From NCBI RefSeq assembly GCF_001422285.1, contig NZ_LMMO01000003.1:759135-823134 (forward strand): DNA of 64,000 nucleotides. The letters run 5' to 3'. Position 1 is the first letter of the stretch. Each line of letters starts with the position of its first letter. This DNA comes from Frigoribacterium sp. Leaf263. Lineage in GTDB: Bacteria > Actinomycetota > Actinomycetes > Actinomycetales > Microbacteriaceae. Made by a program: the position numbers and the translations under genes. Shown here piece by piece: positions 31,086 to 41,803 of this stretch. The notes beneath the pieces are model-generated. The model had not been told where the DNA came from, made no database searches, and was given only the letters and a program-made list of their open reading frames with translations.

Positions 31086-32443
31086 GCCGGGTCCAACCCG
31101 CCCGCCGCGTCGCCCTCGACGTCCTCCGAGCGGTGTCCGACGATGACGCCTACTCGAACCTGCTCCTGCCGTCGCGCATCGCACGGGCCCGTCTCGACGC
31201 GGCCGATGCCGGTCTGGCGACCGAGCTGACCTACGGAACCCTGCGACTCCAGGGCTACTACGACCGCGTGATAGCCATCGCCGCGCGCCGCGCCGTCGAG
31301 AAGATCGACCCGGCGCTGCTCGACGTCCTCCGTCTCGGGGTCCACCAGCTGCTCTCGACGAGGGTCGCCACCCACGCCGCCGTCGACGAGTCCGTCGAGC
31401 TGGCGCGCGAGGTCGGCAGCAGGTCGGCCACCGGCTTCGTCAACGGCGTCCTCCGGACGGTCTCACGCACGACGCCCGACGCCTGGCGCGAGCGGGTCCT
31501 CGCCGGCGCGGTCGGTGTGGACGACCGTCTGTCCGCCGAATGGTCGCACCCCGCCTGGGTCGTGCGGGCGTTCCGCCAGTCGCTGACCGCCGAGGCGCGG
31601 GGCGACGAGCTGGTCGATCTCCTCGAGGCGGACAATCAGGCCCCACGGGTCAGTCTCGTCGCGCTGCCGGGTCTCGCCGAGGTCGCCGAGCTCGGCGGCC
31701 CGGGGGGCGTGCTGTCGCCGGTCGCGGCCACGAACGTCGGCGGCGACCCGTCGAATCACCCCGCCGTGCGCGAGGGTCGAGCGCGAGTGCAAGACGAGGG
31801 ATCGCAGCTGGCGGCACTGATGCTGAGCCGGCACCGGCCCGTCGTCGGCGATGAGCGGTGGCTGGACATGTGCGCCGGTCCCGGGGGCAAGGCGGCCCTG
31901 CTCGGGGCCGAGGCCGCTCGCGGCGGGGCGAGGCTCCTGGCCAACGAGCTCGTGCCGGCGCGCGCGGGCCTCGTCCGGCAGGCGCTCGAGTCGGTTCCCG
32001 GCGAGATCGAGGTGCTCGAGGGCGATGCGACGCGCTTCGGCTCCGACCGGCCCGGGTCGTTCGACCGCATCCTGCTCGACGCCCCCTGCACCGGGCTCGG
32101 GGCCCTGCGGCGGCGCCCCGAGGCCCGCTGGCGGAAGCAGCCTCGTGATGTCGGCGAGCTCACCGAGCTCCAGGCGCGCCTCTTCACCAGCGCGGTGGAC
32201 GCTCTGGCGCCGGGGGGCGTGCTCGCCTACGTGACCTGCTCGCCCCACGTGGCCGAGACCCGGGCGATCGTCGAGACGGGCGTCCGCGGACGCGACGAGC
32301 TCACGGTGGTCGATGCGACGGAGACCGCCCGGCGCGTCGTCGGCTCGCCAGTCGATCTCGGCTCGGCTCCGTACGTGCAGCTCTGGCCGCATCGCCACGG
32401 GACCGACGCGATGTTCGTGGCCCTCATCGAGAAGCGCCGCTGA
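31082..32443 (+). CDS. rsmB: 16S rRNA (cytosine-5)-methyltransferase RsmB
   Basis: A 453-residue protein with an N-terminal NusB-like RNA-binding domain (residues 1 to about 140, [20 protein letters not shown]) and a SAM-dependent methyltransferase domain. Motif I is [13 protein letters not shown] near 262; the two catalytic cysteines are in [15 protein letters not shown] (near 335) and [11 protein letters not shown] (near 385). It methylates C967-equivalent of 16S rRNA in known homologues. Between fmt and rpe, as in Mycobacterium (Rv1406-Rv1408). Confidence 0.93.
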   Translation: MSRVQPARRVALDVLRAVSDDDAYSNLLLPSRIARARLDAADAGLATELTYGTLRLQGYYDRVIAIAARRAVEKIDPALLDVLRLGVHQLLSTRVATHAAVDESVELAREVGSRSATGFVNGVLRTVSRTTPDAWRERVLAGAVGVDDRLSAEWSHPAWVVRAFRQSLTAEARGDELVDLLEADNQAPRVSLVALPGLAEVAELGGPGGVLSPVAATNVGGDPSNHPAVREGRARVQDEGSQLAALMLSRHRPVVGDERWLDMCAGPGGKAALLGAEAARGGARLLANELVPARAGLVRQALESVPGEIEVLEGDATRFGSDRPGSFDRILLDAPCTGLGALRRRPEARWRKQPRDVGELTELQARLFTSAVDALAPGGVLAYVTCSPHVAETRAIVETGVRGRDELTVVDATETARRVVGSPVDLGSAPYVQLWPHRHGTDAMFVALIEKRR

Positions 32444-32458
32444 CGCCGGCCGCGTCGG

Positions 32459-32470
32459 TAAGATCGTCGG
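32459..32470 (+). promoter_or_regulatory. -10 element of a leaderless promoter (rpe)
   Basis: TAAGAT at 32459-32464 and then exactly 6 nt before the GTG of rpe at 32471. No ribosome binding site lies between. Confidence 0.5.
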
Positions 32471-33136
32471 GTGCCCGTCCGCATCAGCCCCAGCATCCTG
32501 TCCGCCGACTTCGCGAACCTCGAGCGCGACCTGCATCGCATCGCCGACGCCGACCTGGTCCACGTCGACGTGATGGACGGCCACTTCGTCCCGAACCTCA
32601 CCCTCGGGCTCCCCGTCGTGGAACGCCTGCAGCAGGTCAGTCCTCTGCCCCTCGACATCCACCTCATGGTGGACGACGCCGATCGCTGGGCTCCCCGCTA
32701 CGCCGAACTCGGTGCGTTCTCCGTGACGTTCTCGGCCGAGGCCGCCGCGGACCCCGTCGCGACGGCCCGGGCCGTCCGCAGCTCCGGGGCGCGAGCCTCC
32801 GTCGCGGTCAAGCCCGGAACGGACATCGAGCCCTATCTCGCGACCCTCGACGAGTTCGACATGATCCTCGTCATGACCGTCGAGCCCGGGTTCGGCGGCC
32901 AGTCGTTCATGACCGAGACCATGCCGAAGCTCGCCCGCGCGCGTGCAGCGGTCGACCGCTCGGGTCTCGACGTCTGGCTCGAGGTCGACGGCGGCATCGA
33001 CGTCTCGACGATCGTCACCGCCGTGGCGAACGGCGCGGACACCGTCGTGGCGGGTTCGGCCGTCTACGGCGGAGACCCGGCCGAGCGCATCGCCGCGCTG
33101 CGGGCGGCCGCCGCGACGGTACCCTTGACCTCGTGA
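32471..33136 (+). CDS. rpe: Ribulose-phosphate 3-epimerase
   Basis: A 221-residue TIM-barrel enzyme interconverting ribulose 5-phosphate and xylulose 5-phosphate. Begins [18 protein letters not shown]; metal-ligand blocks are [13 protein letters not shown] and [12 protein letters not shown]; the phosphate loop region is [12 protein letters not shown] and the last Asp lies in [11 protein letters not shown] start. Its stop overlaps hisE (GTGA), so histidine genes may be partly driven from the rpe promoter. Confidence 0.97.
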   Translation: MPVRISPSILSADFANLERDLHRIADADLVHVDVMDGHFVPNLTLGLPVVERLQQVSPLPLDIHLMVDDADRWAPRYAELGAFSVTFSAEAAADPVATARAVRSSGARASVAVKPGTDIEPYLATLDEFDMILVMTVEPGFGGQSFMTETMPKLARARAAVDRSGLDVWLEVDGGIDVSTIVTAVANGADTVVAGSAVYGGDPAERIAALRAAAATVPLTS

Positions 33137-33396
33137 AGACCTTCGACGAACTGTTCATCGAGCTCAGCGACAAGGCCCGCGATCGTCCGGAGGGCAGCAA
33201 GACCGTCGCCGAGCTCGACGCCGGCGTTCACCAGATCGGCAAGAAGATCGTCGAGGAGGCGGCCGAGGTCTGGATGGCCGCCGAATACGAGGGCGACACG
33301 GCCACGGCCGAGGAGATCTCGCAGCTGCTGTACCACCTCCAGGTGCTGATGGTGGCCAAGGGCTTGACCCCCGCCGACGTGTACCGACATCTCTGA
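33133..33396 (+). CDS. hisE: Phosphoribosyl-ATP pyrophosphatase
   Basis: An 87-residue all-helical MazG-like hydrolase removing pyrophosphate from phosphoribosyl-ATP, step two of histidine synthesis. The acidic metal-binding helix is [20 protein letters not shown]. Separate from HisI, as in actinobacteria. GTG start overlaps rpe. Confidence 0.95.
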   Translation: MKTFDELFIELSDKARDRPEGSKTVAELDAGVHQIGKKIVEEAAEVWMAAEYEGDTATAEEISQLLYHLQVLMVAKGLTPADVYRHL

Positions 33397-33487
33397 TCCG
33401 TCTCCGCACCCCTCCTCGATCGTCCGCAGCCGACGATCCGACGACACCAGGCCCCGACGGGCCGACCAGATCGGACACCGACAGACC

Positions 33488-34327
33488 ATGCTCCGCGTAG
33501 CCGTGCCCAACAAGGGCTCCCTCAGCGAGACCGCAACAGCCATGCTCGGCGAGGCCGGGTACACCGGTCGCCGTGACACCCGCACCCTGCACGTCGAAGA
33601 CCCCCGCAACGGCGTCGAGTTCTTCTATCTCCGGCCGCGGGACATCGCCACCTACGTCGGCTCGGGCGCTCTCGACGTCGGCATCACCGGGCGCGACCTC
33701 CTCCTCGACTCGCACTCCACGGCGCACGAGGTCGCCCCTCTCGAGTTCGGCGGCTCGACCTTCCGGTTCGCCGGCCCTCCCGGTCGCTTCACCGACCTGC
33801 GGGAGCTCCAGGGCACCCGAGTCGCGACGAGCTACGCCGGTCTCGTGGGGTCGTTCCTCGCCTCGCACGGCGTCACGGCCACCCTCGTCGGCCTCGACGG
33901 AGCGGTCGAGAGCGCGGTCAGACTGGGTGTCGCCGACGCGGTCGCCGACGTCGTCTCGACGGGAGGCACCCTGCGTGCCGCCGGTCTCGAGATCTTCGGG
34001 CCGGTCATCCTCGAGTCCACCGCGGTCCTCATCGCCTCCGACGAGACCGTCGACGGTCTGGCCGTCCTGCACCGTCGACTGCAGGGCGTCCTCGTGGCGC
34101 GCCAGTACGTGATGATGGACTACGACATCCCGGTCTCGAAGCTCGACGCCGCCACGACGGTCGCTCCGGGGATGGAGTCCCCGACGATCTCCCCGCTCCA
34201 CGACGCCGACTGGGCCGCCGTCCGCGTCATGGTCCGGCGCACCGACACCAACCAGGTGATGGACGCCCTCTACGACCTCGGCGCTCGCGCGATCCTGGTC
34301 AGCCCCATCCACGCCGCGAGGCTCTGA
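33488..34327 (+). CDS. hisG: ATP phosphoribosyltransferase, long form
   Basis: A 279-residue first enzyme of histidine synthesis, feedback-inhibited by histidine. The N-terminal catalytic domain ([23 protein letters not shown]-binding [16 protein letters not shown]) is followed by the C-terminal regulatory domain (from about 205), so no HisZ partner is needed. 91-bp gap after hisE holds no gene; ATG at the end of ACAGACC without a strong ribosome binding site. Confidence 0.95.
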   Translation: MLRVAVPNKGSLSETATAMLGEAGYTGRRDTRTLHVEDPRNGVEFFYLRPRDIATYVGSGALDVGITGRDLLLDSHSTAHEVAPLEFGGSTFRFAGPPGRFTDLRELQGTRVATSYAGLVGSFLASHGVTATLVGLDGAVESAVRLGVADAVADVVSTGGTLRAAGLEIFGPVILESTAVLIASDETVDGLAVLHRRLQGVLVARQYVMMDYDIPVSKLDAATTVAPGMESPTISPLHDADWAAVRVMVRRTDTNQVMDALYDLGARAILVSPIHAARL

Positions 34328-34328
34328 G

Positions 34329-35123
34329 ATGACGAGCGCCGACCCCACGCTCGCCGTCCGCGTCATCCCGTGCCTCGACGTCGCGGCCGGGCGGGTCGTC
34401 AAGGGGGTCAACTTCCTCGACCTGCGTGACGCCGGCGACCCGGTCGAGCTGGCCCGCACCTACTACGAGCAGGGTGCCGACGAGATCACGTTCCTCGACG
34501 TCACGGCGACGGTCGACGAGCGGGCGACGATGTACGAGGTCGTGCGGGCCACCGCCGAGCAGGTCTTCATCCCCCTCACGGTCGGAGGCGGGGTGCGCTC
34601 CACCGACGACGTCGCTCGACTGCAGGCAGCCGGCGCCGACAAGATCGGCATCAACAGCGCTGCCATCGGCCGTCCCGACCTGGTCGGCGAGATCGCCGAT
34701 CGCTTCGGCGCGCAGGCCGTCGTGCTCTCCCTCGACGTCAAGCGCTCGACCCGGACCCCGTCGGGCTTCGTCGTCACGACCCACGGCGGTCGGACCGAGA
34801 CCGATCTCGACGCCCTCGAGTGGGCCCGCGAGGCCGTCGAGCGAGGGGCGGGCGAGCTGCTCGTCAATTCGATCGACGCCGACGGCACGCGCGAGGGCTT
34901 CGACCTCGAGCTGGTCGGTCTGATGCGCGGCGTCAGCCGGGTCCCCGTCGTCGCTTCAGGAGGCGCGGGTTCGGTCGAGCACTTCGCCCCGGCGATCGAG
35001 GCGGGTGCCGATGCGGTGCTCGCCGCCTCCGTCTTCCACACGGGCCAGTTGACCGTCGACGACGTCAAGCGCGAGCTGGCGGCGTCGGGCATCCTGGTCC
35101 GCCGTTCCCAGGAGCACTCATGA
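34329..35123 (+). CDS. hisF: Imidazole glycerol phosphate synthase cyclase subunit HisF
   Basis: A 264-residue TIM barrel that closes the imidazole ring using ammonia from HisH. The first catalytic Asp is in [20 protein letters not shown], and the second is in the SLDVKR block near residue 137. Starts 1 nt after the hisG stop; overlaps hisI by ATGA. hisH, hisA, hisB, hisC and hisD are not in this window. Confidence 0.96.
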   Translation: MTSADPTLAVRVIPCLDVAAGRVVKGVNFLDLRDAGDPVELARTYYEQGADEITFLDVTATVDERATMYEVVRATAEQVFIPLTVGGGVRSTDDVARLQAAGADKIGINSAAIGRPDLVGEIADRFGAQAVVLSLDVKRSTRTPSGFVVTTHGGRTETDLDALEWAREAVERGAGELLVNSIDADGTREGFDLELVGLMRGVSRVPVVASGGAGSVEHFAPAIEAGADAVLAASVFHTGQLTVDDVKRELAASGILVRRSQEHS

Positions 35124-35512
35124 CCGACGCCCTCACACGCGAATCCGTCGCCCCCGTCGTCGCCCGGGCGCGCTTCGACGCCGACGGACTCCTCCCCGCG
35201 ATCATCCAAGAGGAGACCTCGAGAGACGTGCTCATGATGGGATGGATGGACGCCGAGGCCCTCACGCGGACTCTCACCGAGGGCCGCGTCACGTTCTGGT
35301 CCCGTTCCCGTCAGGAGTACTGGCGAAAAGGCGACACCTCGGGTCATGCGCAGTTCGTCCGCGCCGCCGCCCTCGACTGCGACGACGACGTCCTCCTGGT
35401 GACGGTCGAGCAGATCGGCGCGGCCTGTCACACGGGCGCTCACTCCTGCTTCGAGGTGGGCCCCCTCCACCCCGTCACGGCCGCTTCGATCGACGGCGGA
35501 GATCGTGGCTGA
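35120..35512 (+). CDS. hisI: Phosphoribosyl-AMP cyclohydrolase
   Basis: A 130-residue zinc/magnesium enzyme opening the purine ring of phosphoribosyl-AMP, step three of histidine synthesis. Conserved blocks: [20 protein letters not shown], the [13 protein letters not shown] acidic cluster, and CHTGAHSCF with the zinc cysteines. Its last 8 nt overlap trpE, tying histidine and tryptophan genes into one transcript. Confidence 0.95.
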   Translation: MTDALTRESVAPVVARARFDADGLLPAIIQEETSRDVLMMGWMDAEALTRTLTEGRVTFWSRSRQEYWRKGDTSGHAQFVRAAALDCDDDVLLVTVEQIGAACHTGAHSCFEVGPLHPVTAASIDGGDRG

Positions 35513-37028
35513 CCGCGCCACCACCTCCCGCTCGGAGTTCGACGCCGCCCTCGACGGGCACCGCGTCGTCCCCGTCGTCCGCGATCTCTTCGGCGACGGG
35601 GAGACTCCCGTCGGCGTCTACCGGAAGCTCGCGGCCGGGCGCCCCGGCACGTTCCTCCTCGAGTCGGCCGAGCAGGGCGGCATCTGGTCGCGCTGGTCGT
35701 TCATCGGGGTCTCATCGTTCGGGGTCCTCACGACCCGCGGCGACGAGGTCGAGTGGATCGACTACGGCATGTCGCGCGACCGCGCTCTCGGCGACGCGAC
35801 CGGTCGCCCCCTCGAGGTGCTCTCGGCTCTCTTCGAGCGGTGGGCGACACCCCGTCTCCGCGACATCCCGCCCCTGACGGGTGGTCTCGTCGGCTTCATC
35901 GGCTGGGAGGCCGTTCGCGAGCTCGAGTCGCTCCCCGATGCGCCGCCCGCCGAATTCGAGGTCCCGGCGCAGGCCCTCAGCTTCGTGAGCGAGCTGGTCG
36001 CCCTCGATCATCGCACCGGCGCCGTCCTCCTCATCGCGACGGTGCTGAACGATCGGACCGACTCGGCCGACGCGCTCTGGAGCGGAGCGCAGGCTCGACT
36101 CGACGATCTCCAGAGCCGGCTGGCCGAACCGAGCGAGGCGCATCTCTCCGACGTCGATCTCACCGTCGCCCCGGCGCCCGTCCGGCGTTCGAGCGATGAC
36201 GAGTACGCCGCGGCCATCGAGCGGTCCAAGCGGTACATCCGCGACGGAGACGTCTTCCAGGTCGTCATCTCGCAGCGCTTCGATCACGAGCTGACGGCCG
36301 ATCCGCTCGACGTCTACCGGGTCCTCCGGACCCTCAACCCGAGCCCGTACATGTACCTCGTCAGCCTCGACGACGTCGATGGCCGCCCGTACTCGATCGT
36401 CGGGTCCTCGCCCGAGGCGCTCGTCAAGGTCGACGGGCGACGCGCCTACACGCACCCCATCGCGGGCTCGAAGCCCCGCGGAGACACGCCTGAGGACGAT
36501 CAGGCCTTCGCCGACCAGCTGGCCTCCGACCAGAAGGAGCGGGCTGAGCATCTCATGCTGGTCGATCTCGCCCGCAACGACCTGCTCAAGGTCTGCACAC
36601 CGGGGTCGGTCGAGGTGACGGAGTTCATGCAGGTGGAGCGCTTCAGCCACATCATGCACCTCGTCTCGAGCGTCGAGGGCGATCTCGCGCCCGGGCGCAA
36701 CGCGATCGACGCCTTCCGTGCGACGTTCCCGGCCGGCACGCTGTCGGGCGCCCCCAAGCCCCGGGCGCTCGAGATCATCGACGAGCTGGAGCCCGCGCAG
36801 CGCGGCGTCTACGGGGGAGTGGTCGGCTACTTCGACTTCGCCGGATCCGCCGACGTGGCCATCGCCATCCGGACGGTCCTGCTGCAGGGCGGGGTCGCGC
36901 GGGTCCAGGCCGGGGCGGGCCTGGTCGCCGACAGCGACCCCGTCGCCGAGAACGAGGAGGCGCGCAACAAGGCGGCGGCTCCCTTGCGTGCCGTGGCCGT
37001 GGCCAACGCCATGACGAGGCTCACCTGA
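35505..37028 (+). CDS. trpE: Anthranilate synthase component I
   Basis: A 507-residue enzyme turning chorismate and ammonia into anthranilate; the glutaminase (trpG) must be encoded elsewhere. The tryptophan feedback motif LLES is visible in GTFLLESAEQGG near residue 50. The C-terminal chorismate-binding domain has LNPSPYMYLVSLDDV, IAGSKPRGDTPEDD and the block AGTLSGAPKPRALEIIDELE. GTG start inside the end of hisI. Confidence 0.97.
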   Translation: MADRATTSRSEFDAALDGHRVVPVVRDLFGDGETPVGVYRKLAAGRPGTFLLESAEQGGIWSRWSFIGVSSFGVLTTRGDEVEWIDYGMSRDRALGDATGRPLEVLSALFERWATPRLRDIPPLTGGLVGFIGWEAVRELESLPDAPPAEFEVPAQALSFVSELVALDHRTGAVLLIATVLNDRTDSADALWSGAQARLDDLQSRLAEPSEAHLSDVDLTVAPAPVRRSSDDEYAAAIERSKRYIRDGDVFQVVISQRFDHELTADPLDVYRVLRTLNPSPYMYLVSLDDVDGRPYSIVGSSPEALVKVDGRRAYTHPIAGSKPRGDTPEDDQAFADQLASDQKERAEHLMLVDLARNDLLKVCTPGSVEVTEFMQVERFSHIMHLVSSVEGDLAPGRNAIDAFRATFPAGTLSGAPKPRALEIIDELEPAQRGVYGGVVGYFDFAGSADVAIAIRTVLLQGGVARVQAGAGLVADSDPVAENEEARNKAAAPLRAVAVANAMTRLT

Positions 37029-37642
37029 TGCCCGCCCGACGCCTCAAGCTGTACACGATCCTCCTCGGCGTCCTCCTCGCCGGAGTCGTCCTGCTCGCGT
37101 GGACGCAGCCCTGGTTCGAGCTGGTCATCCGCCTGCCTCAGGGCGGCACCGCCCCCGTCACGGCCGGGGGCGACGTCGCCGGCGGCGCCTTGTCGGCGCT
37201 CTCGCTCGCCAGCCTCGCCCTCTTCGCCGCCCTCAGCATCGCCGGGCGGGTCTTCCGGATCGTGCTCGGCGTCCTCCAGACCCTCCTCGGGGTGTCCGTG
37301 GCCCTCGGCGCCGGAACCTCCCTCGCGGATCCGATCGGCGCATCGGGCGCGCCGATCACGACGGCCACGGGCGTCGAGGGCGCGTCCTCGCTCGTCGATC
37401 TGGTCGACTCGGTCTCCGCCACCCCCTGGCCCTGGATCGCCCTCGTCGTCGGCGTCCTGTCGGCTCTCCTCGGCGTGGCGGTCGTCGTGCTCTCCGGGGC
37501 CTGGCCCCAGGCGACTCGGAAGTACTCGGCGACGCGGCTCGTGGCGGCGGACCCGGCCACGGACCCCGCCGCCGCGTGGGACACCCTCTCCGGCGGAGAC
37601 GACCCCACCGAGGATCCCGCCTCCCCGGGCCGCAGCCGGTAG
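37028..37642 (+). CDS. Trp operon-associated conserved membrane protein
   Basis: A 204-residue integral membrane protein with about four hydrophobic segments (YTILLGVLLAGVVLLAWTQP; ALSALSLASLALFAALSIAG; IVLGVLQTLLGVSVALGAG; PWIALVVGVLSALLGVAVVV) and a polar C-terminal tail. The position between trpE and trpC and the WTQPWFELV block match the conserved membrane protein of actinobacterial trp operons (TIGR02234-like). Function is not known. The ATG overlaps the trpE stop by one base (TGATG). Confidence 0.82.
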   Translation: MPARRLKLYTILLGVLLAGVVLLAWTQPWFELVIRLPQGGTAPVTAGGDVAGGALSALSLASLALFAALSIAGRVFRIVLGVLQTLLGVSVALGAGTSLADPIGASGAPITTATGVEGASSLVDLVDSVSATPWPWIALVVGVLSALLGVAVVVLSGAWPQATRKYSATRLVAADPATDPAAAWDTLSGGDDPTEDPASPGRSR

Positions 37643-37645
37643 ACT
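37640..37645 (+). promoter_or_regulatory. Possible internal -10 of the trp cluster
   Basis: TAGACT overlapping the stop of the membrane-protein gene, 31 nt before the GTG at 37677. It could drive the HGxxPAAW-trpC-trpB-trpA part separately from trpE. No clear -35. Confidence 0.3.
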
Positions 37646-37676
37646 CGAGCAGTCCCATCTTGATCCAAGGAGCACC

Positions 37677-37937
37677 GTGAGCATTCAGACGAAGCCCGAC
37701 GACCGCCACGAGGCCGCCGAAGACCTCGGTCACGGCAATTCGCCCGCCGCCTGGACGGCTGTGATCATCATGCTGGTCGCCTTCTCGATCGGAACCGCCG
37801 CCTTCTTCCTCGCGATCCCGTGGATCGTCTGGGCCTCCGCCGGCCTCGTCGTCGTGGGTCTCGTCGTCGGGCTCGTGCTGAAGCGCGTCGGCTACGGCGT
37901 GGGCGGTCACCGCTACGTGCCGAAGGCGCACAACTAA
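37677..37937 (+). CDS. HGxxPAAW family membrane protein
   Basis: An 86-residue protein carrying the name-giving motif GHGNSPAAWTAV at residues 18-29, then two membrane segments (IIMLVAFSIGTAAFFLAIPW; IVWASAGLVVVGLVVGLVL) and a short basic tail. Members of this family are common next to trpC in actinobacteria; their role is unknown. AAGGAG ribosome binding site 6 nt before GTG. trpC starts on the next base after its TAA. Confidence 0.85.
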   Translation: MSIQTKPDDRHEAAEDLGHGNSPAAWTAVIIMLVAFSIGTAAFFLAIPWIVWASAGLVVVGLVVGLVLKRVGYGVGGHRYVPKAHN

Positions 37938-38711
37938 GTGCTCGACGATCTCTACGCCGGGGCTCTCGCCGATGCCGAGGCTCGGCGTGAACTGGTGTCG
38001 CTCGCGGACGTCGAGGCCGCGGCCCTCGCACGGCCCCCGGCCTTCGACGCCGTCGCCGCACTCCGCCCCGCCGACCGGGTGAAGATCATCGCCGAGGTGA
38101 AGCGGGCGAGTCCCTCACGGGGCGATCTCTCCGACATCGCCGATCCGGCCTCGTTGGCCGTGTCGTACGCCGCCGGCGGAGCCAGCGCGATCAGCGTCCT
38201 CACCGAGGGTCGGCGTTTCAAGGGGACCCTCGCCGACCTCGAGGCGGTGCGCCATGTCGTGGACGTCCCCGTGCTCCGCAAGGACTTCATCGCAGATCCT
38301 TACCAGGTCTTCGAGGCGAGGGCGGCCGGGGCCGACCTCGTCCTCCTGATCGTGGCCGGGCTCTCCCAGCCGCGACTGCTCGAACTGCACGACCTCGTCA
38401 GGTCCCTCGGCATGACCGCCCTGATCGAGACCCACTCCGCCGACGAGGTCCGTCGTGGTCTCGACGCCGGCGCGGAGCTCCTCGGGGTCAACGCCCGCGA
38501 CCTCACGACGTTCGAGCTCGATCGCGACCTCTTCGGCCGACTGGCCGACGGCATCCCCTCGGGCGTGGTGCGCATCGCCGAGTCCGCCGTCGCGTCTCCC
38601 GACGACGTCGCCCACTACCGTCGCGCCGGCGCCGACGTCGTGCTCGTGGGCGAGGCTCTCGTCACGCACGGCGATCCCGTCGACGCACTCACCCGCTTCC
38701 TGGAGGTCTGA
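37938..38711 (+). CDS. trpC: Indole-3-glycerol phosphate synthase
   Basis: A 257-residue TIM barrel closing the indole ring. Signature [20 protein letters not shown] (residues about 49-68), [20 protein letters not shown], and the phosphate-binding end [14 protein letters not shown] stand-alone trpC, not fused to trpF. GTG start directly after the previous TAA. trpD and trpF are absent here; in many actinobacteria the TrpF step is carried out by the HisA/PriA isomerase. Confidence 0.96.
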   Translation: MLDDLYAGALADAEARRELVSLADVEAAALARPPAFDAVAALRPADRVKIIAEVKRASPSRGDLSDIADPASLAVSYAAGGASAISVLTEGRRFKGTLADLEAVRHVVDVPVLRKDFIADPYQVFEARAAGADLVLLIVAGLSQPRLLELHDLVRSLGMTALIETHSADEVRRGLDAGAELLGVNARDLTTFELDRDLFGRLADGIPSGVVRIAESAVASPDDVAHYRRAGADVVLVGEALVTHGDPVDALTRFLEV

Positions 38712-38712
38712 A

Positions 38713-39921
38713 TTGGCACTGCGCGATGAGACGGGGCCCTACTTCGGCTCCTTCGGCGGACGATTCGTCCCCGAGTCCCTGGTTGCGGCTCTCGACGAGC
38801 TCGACGCCGCGTACAAGGCCGCGGCGGTCGACCCCGAGTTCCAGGCCGAGCTCCGGGCCCTGCACGCGACCTACACCGGTCGTCCGTCGATCATCACCGA
38901 GGTCCCTCGCTTCGCCGAGCACGCCGGGGGAGCGCGGGTGATCCTCAAGCGCGAAGACCTGAACCACACGGGTTCGCACAAGATCAACAACGTGCTCGGA
39001 CAGGCCCTCCTCGCCCGCAAGCTCGGCAAGACCCGCCTGATCGCCGAGACCGGCGCCGGCCAGCACGGCGTCGCCACGGCCACCGCCGCCGCCCTCTTCG
39101 GGATGTCGTGCGTCGTGTACATGGGGCAGGTCGACACCGAGCGTCAGGCGCTCAACGTCGCCCGCATGCGCCTCCTCGGAGCCGAGGTCGTCTCCGTCAC
39201 GACCGGTTCCCGGACCTTGAAAGACGCCATCAACGACGCGATGCGCGACTGGGTCGCCAGCGTCGACACCACCCACTACGTGCTCGGCACGGTCGCGGGT
39301 CCGCATCCCTTCCCGGCGATGGTGCGCGATTTCCACAAGATCATCGGCGAGGAGGCCCGCGAACAGGTGCTCGCACTCACGGGTGCGCTCCCCGACGCCG
39401 TCACGGCCTGCGTCGGCGGCGGGTCCAACGCCATGGGCATCTTCCACGCGTTCCTCGACGATCCCTCGGTCGAGCTGTGGGGATACGAGGCGGGCGGCGA
39501 CGGGGTCGAGACCGGGCGTCACGCGGCCTCGATCACCCTCGGTCGCATCGGCAATCTCCAGGGCACCAAGTCCTATCTCATGCAGGATGAAGACGGACAG
39601 ACCCTCGAGAGCCACTCGATCTCCGCCGGTCTCGACTATCCGAGCGTCGGTCCCGAGCACGCGTGGCTGTCCGAGAGCGGGCGGGCGCACTACGAGCCGG
39701 TCACCGATGCGGAAGCCATGGCGGCGTTCAAGCTCCTCACTCAGACCGAGGGCATCCTCCCCGCCATCGAGACGGCTCACGCCCTCGCGGGCACGATCAA
39801 GCTCGGCCAGCGTCACCCGGACTGGACGATCCTCGTCTCCATGAGCGGTCGAGGCGACAAAGACGTGGCGACGGCCAGCCGCTACTTCGGCGTCCTCGAT
39901 GAAGAGGCGCAGCAGCTGTGA
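38713..39921 (+). CDS. trpB: Tryptophan synthase beta chain
   Basis: A 402-residue PLP enzyme joining indole and serine. The PLP lysine is in [20 protein letters not shown], the phosphate-binding glycine loop in VGGGSNAMG, and the catalytic Glu in [23 protein letters not shown] start chosen because it follows GGAGG by 6 nt and gives the expected [16 protein letters not shown] beginning. Overlaps trpA by GTGA. Confidence 0.97.
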   Translation: MALRDETGPYFGSFGGRFVPESLVAALDELDAAYKAAAVDPEFQAELRALHATYTGRPSIITEVPRFAEHAGGARVILKREDLNHTGSHKINNVLGQALLARKLGKTRLIAETGAGQHGVATATAAALFGMSCVVYMGQVDTERQALNVARMRLLGAEVVSVTTGSRTLKDAINDAMRDWVASVDTTHYVLGTVAGPHPFPAMVRDFHKIIGEEAREQVLALTGALPDAVTACVGGGSNAMGIFHAFLDDPSVELWGYEAGGDGVETGRHAASITLGRIGNLQGTKSYLMQDEDGQTLESHSISAGLDYPSVGPEHAWLSESGRAHYEPVTDAEAMAAFKLLTQTEGILPAIETAHALAGTIKLGQRHPDWTILVSMSGRGDKDVATASRYFGVLDEEAQQL

Positions 39922-40727
39922 GCGCCGAGCAGGTCTCGGGCAGCAAGGTCGCGGCCGCGATCCGAGCCCGTCGCGACGCGGGTTCCGGTGCGGTCATCGG
40001 CTATCTGCCCGTCGGCTTCCCTGATCTGGCCACGAGCATCGAGGCGGCGGTCACGCTGGCCGAGAACGGGATCGACGTCATCGAGCTGGGCATGCCCTAC
40101 TCCGACCCGGTGATGGACGGCCCCGTGATCCAGGCCGCCACGCAGAAGGCTCTCGCCGAGGGCTTCCGGGTCCGCGACGTGTTCACCGCCGTCCGCGAGA
40201 TCACATCGCGTGTCGACGCCCCCGTCGTCGTCATGACCTACTGGAACCCGGTCGAGCAGTACGGCGTGCAGCGCTTCGCCGACGACCTCGCCGCGGCCGG
40301 CGGAGCAGGGCTCATCACCCCCGATCTCATCCCCGACGAGGGCTCCGCCTGGATCTCGGCAGCCGAGGCGGCGGATCTCGATCGGGTCTTCCTCGCCGCC
40401 CCGTCCTCGAGCGACGCCCGGCTGCGTCAGTCGGTCGAGGCCAGCCGCGGCTTCGTCTACACCGTCTCGACGATGGGCATCACGGGCACGCGCACCGACG
40501 TCGACTCGGCAGCCCACACCCTCGTCGACCGGCTGCGCGCAGCCGGTGTCGAGTACGCCTGCGTGGGTCTCGGCATCTCGACGGCCACGCAGGTCCGCGA
40601 AGTGCTCGAGTACGCCGATGGAGCCATCATCGGCTCGGCGTTCGTGCGCGCCCTCGCCGACGGGGGTCTCGAATCCCTGGCGGCCGTCGCCGCCGATCTG
40701 TCGTCTGGCGCGGCCGTCTCGAGCTGA
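39918..40727 (+). CDS. trpA: Tryptophan synthase alpha chain
   Basis: A 269-residue TIM barrel cleaving indole-3-glycerol phosphate and channelling indole to TrpB. Catalytic Glu and Asp are in [17 protein letters not shown]; the phosphate loop includes [15 protein letters not shown] and [12 protein letters not shown] start overlapping trpB. Confidence 0.97.
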   Translation: MSAEQVSGSKVAAAIRARRDAGSGAVIGYLPVGFPDLATSIEAAVTLAENGIDVIELGMPYSDPVMDGPVIQAATQKALAEGFRVRDVFTAVREITSRVDAPVVVMTYWNPVEQYGVQRFADDLAAAGGAGLITPDLIPDEGSAWISAAEAADLDRVFLAAPSSSDARLRQSVEASRGFVYTVSTMGITGTRTDVDSAAHTLVDRLRAAGVEYACVGLGISTATQVREVLEYADGAIIGSAFVRALADGGLESLAAVAADLSSGAAVSS

Positions 40728-40740
40728 CTCCCGCTCGCGC

Positions 40741-40746
40741 TAGAGT
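40741..40746 (+). promoter_or_regulatory. Possible -10 of the lgt promoter
   Basis: TAGAGT, 55 nt before the lgt GTG, in the 74-bp gap after trpA. No strong -35. Confidence 0.3.
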
Positions 40747-40801
40747 CGTTCCGCGTCGGCCCGCCGACACCCCGTGTTCCCCGTGAAAGGCGTTACCGCC
40801 C

Positions 40802-41803
40802 GTGTTCGTTCCCCTGAGCATCCCGAGTCCGTCCGCCGACTGGCAGTACTTCGACGTCACCTCGTGGATCAACGAGACCTTCGGCGCCTCGCTGCCCGGG
40901 TCGCTGCGCATCCACGCCTACGCCCTCTGCATCCTGGCCGGCATCGTCATCGCGGGCATCATCACCAATCAGCGCCTCAAGCGCCGCGGCGCCGAGAACG
41001 GCGTGGTCATCGACGTCATGCTCTTCGCCGTCCCGATGGGCATCATCGGGGGCCGGGTCTTCCACGTGATCACGCATCCCGGTGACTACTTCTCGTCACC
41101 GGACCAGTACATCCACGTCCTCTTCATCTGGGAGGGCGGGCTGGCCATCTACGGGGCTCTGCTGTTCGGGGCCGTCGGCGTCTGGCTCGGCTGCCGGTAC
41201 TCGGGTCTGCGCTTCTGGACCTTCGCCGACGCCCTGGCTCCCGGGCTCCTCGTGGCCCAGGCGTGCGGTCGCCTCGGCAACTGGTTCAACAACGAGCTGT
41301 TCGGCATGCCGACCGACCTGCCCTGGGGTCTCGAGATCGATTCCAGCAATCCGGCGTACCCGACCGGACTGCCCGAAGGCACGCTCTTCCACCCGACCTA
41401 CCTCTACGAGATCGTGTGGATGCTCGCCGGGGTGGCGATCCTGCTCCTGATCGAGCGCAAGACGACGCTCGAGTGGGGCAAGGCCCTGTCGTTCTACCTC
41501 GTCTGGTACGGCATCGGCCGCGCCTGGTTCGAGTCGATCCGAACCGATCCCAGCCTCCTCTTCTTCGGCATCCGGACCAACGTCTGGATGAGCTTCGCCG
41601 CCATCGTCCTCGGCATCGTCATCTACGTCGTCGCGACGCGTCGACACCCCGGTCGCGTACCCGGCGCGTACGCCCCGGGGCGGTCGCCGATCGAACGCGA
41701 CACTGAGCTAGACTCGCGACGCACGGAGGCGGACGACGACGAACCCGAACTGGTCGCCGTCGGAGCATCGGACGACGACGCCGATACCACACACCGCTCC
41801 TGA
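40802..41803 (+). CDS. lgt: Prolipoprotein diacylglyceryl transferase
   Basis: A 333-residue polytopic membrane enzyme adding diacylglycerol to the lipobox cysteine of prolipoproteins. Typical blocks: IIGGRVFHVITHPGDY, FIWEGGLAIYGALL and the Lgt signature RLGNWFNNELFG. About seven membrane segments; the last 60 residues are a charged cytosolic tail rich in Arg, Glu and Asp, common in actinobacterial Lgt. GTG start. Position after trpA matches Mycobacterium (trpA-lgt). Confidence 0.95.
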   Translation: MFVPLSIPSPSADWQYFDVTSWINETFGASLPGSLRIHAYALCILAGIVIAGIITNQRLKRRGAENGVVIDVMLFAVPMGIIGGRVFHVITHPGDYFSSPDQYIHVLFIWEGGLAIYGALLFGAVGVWLGCRYSGLRFWTFADALAPGLLVAQACGRLGNWFNNELFGMPTDLPWGLEIDSSNPAYPTGLPEGTLFHPTYLYEIVWMLAGVAILLLIERKTTLEWGKALSFYLVWYGIGRAWFESIRTDPSLLFFGIRTNVWMSFAAIVLGIVIYVVATRRHPGRVPGAYAPGRSPIERDTELDSRRTEADDDEPELVAVGASDDDADTTHRS

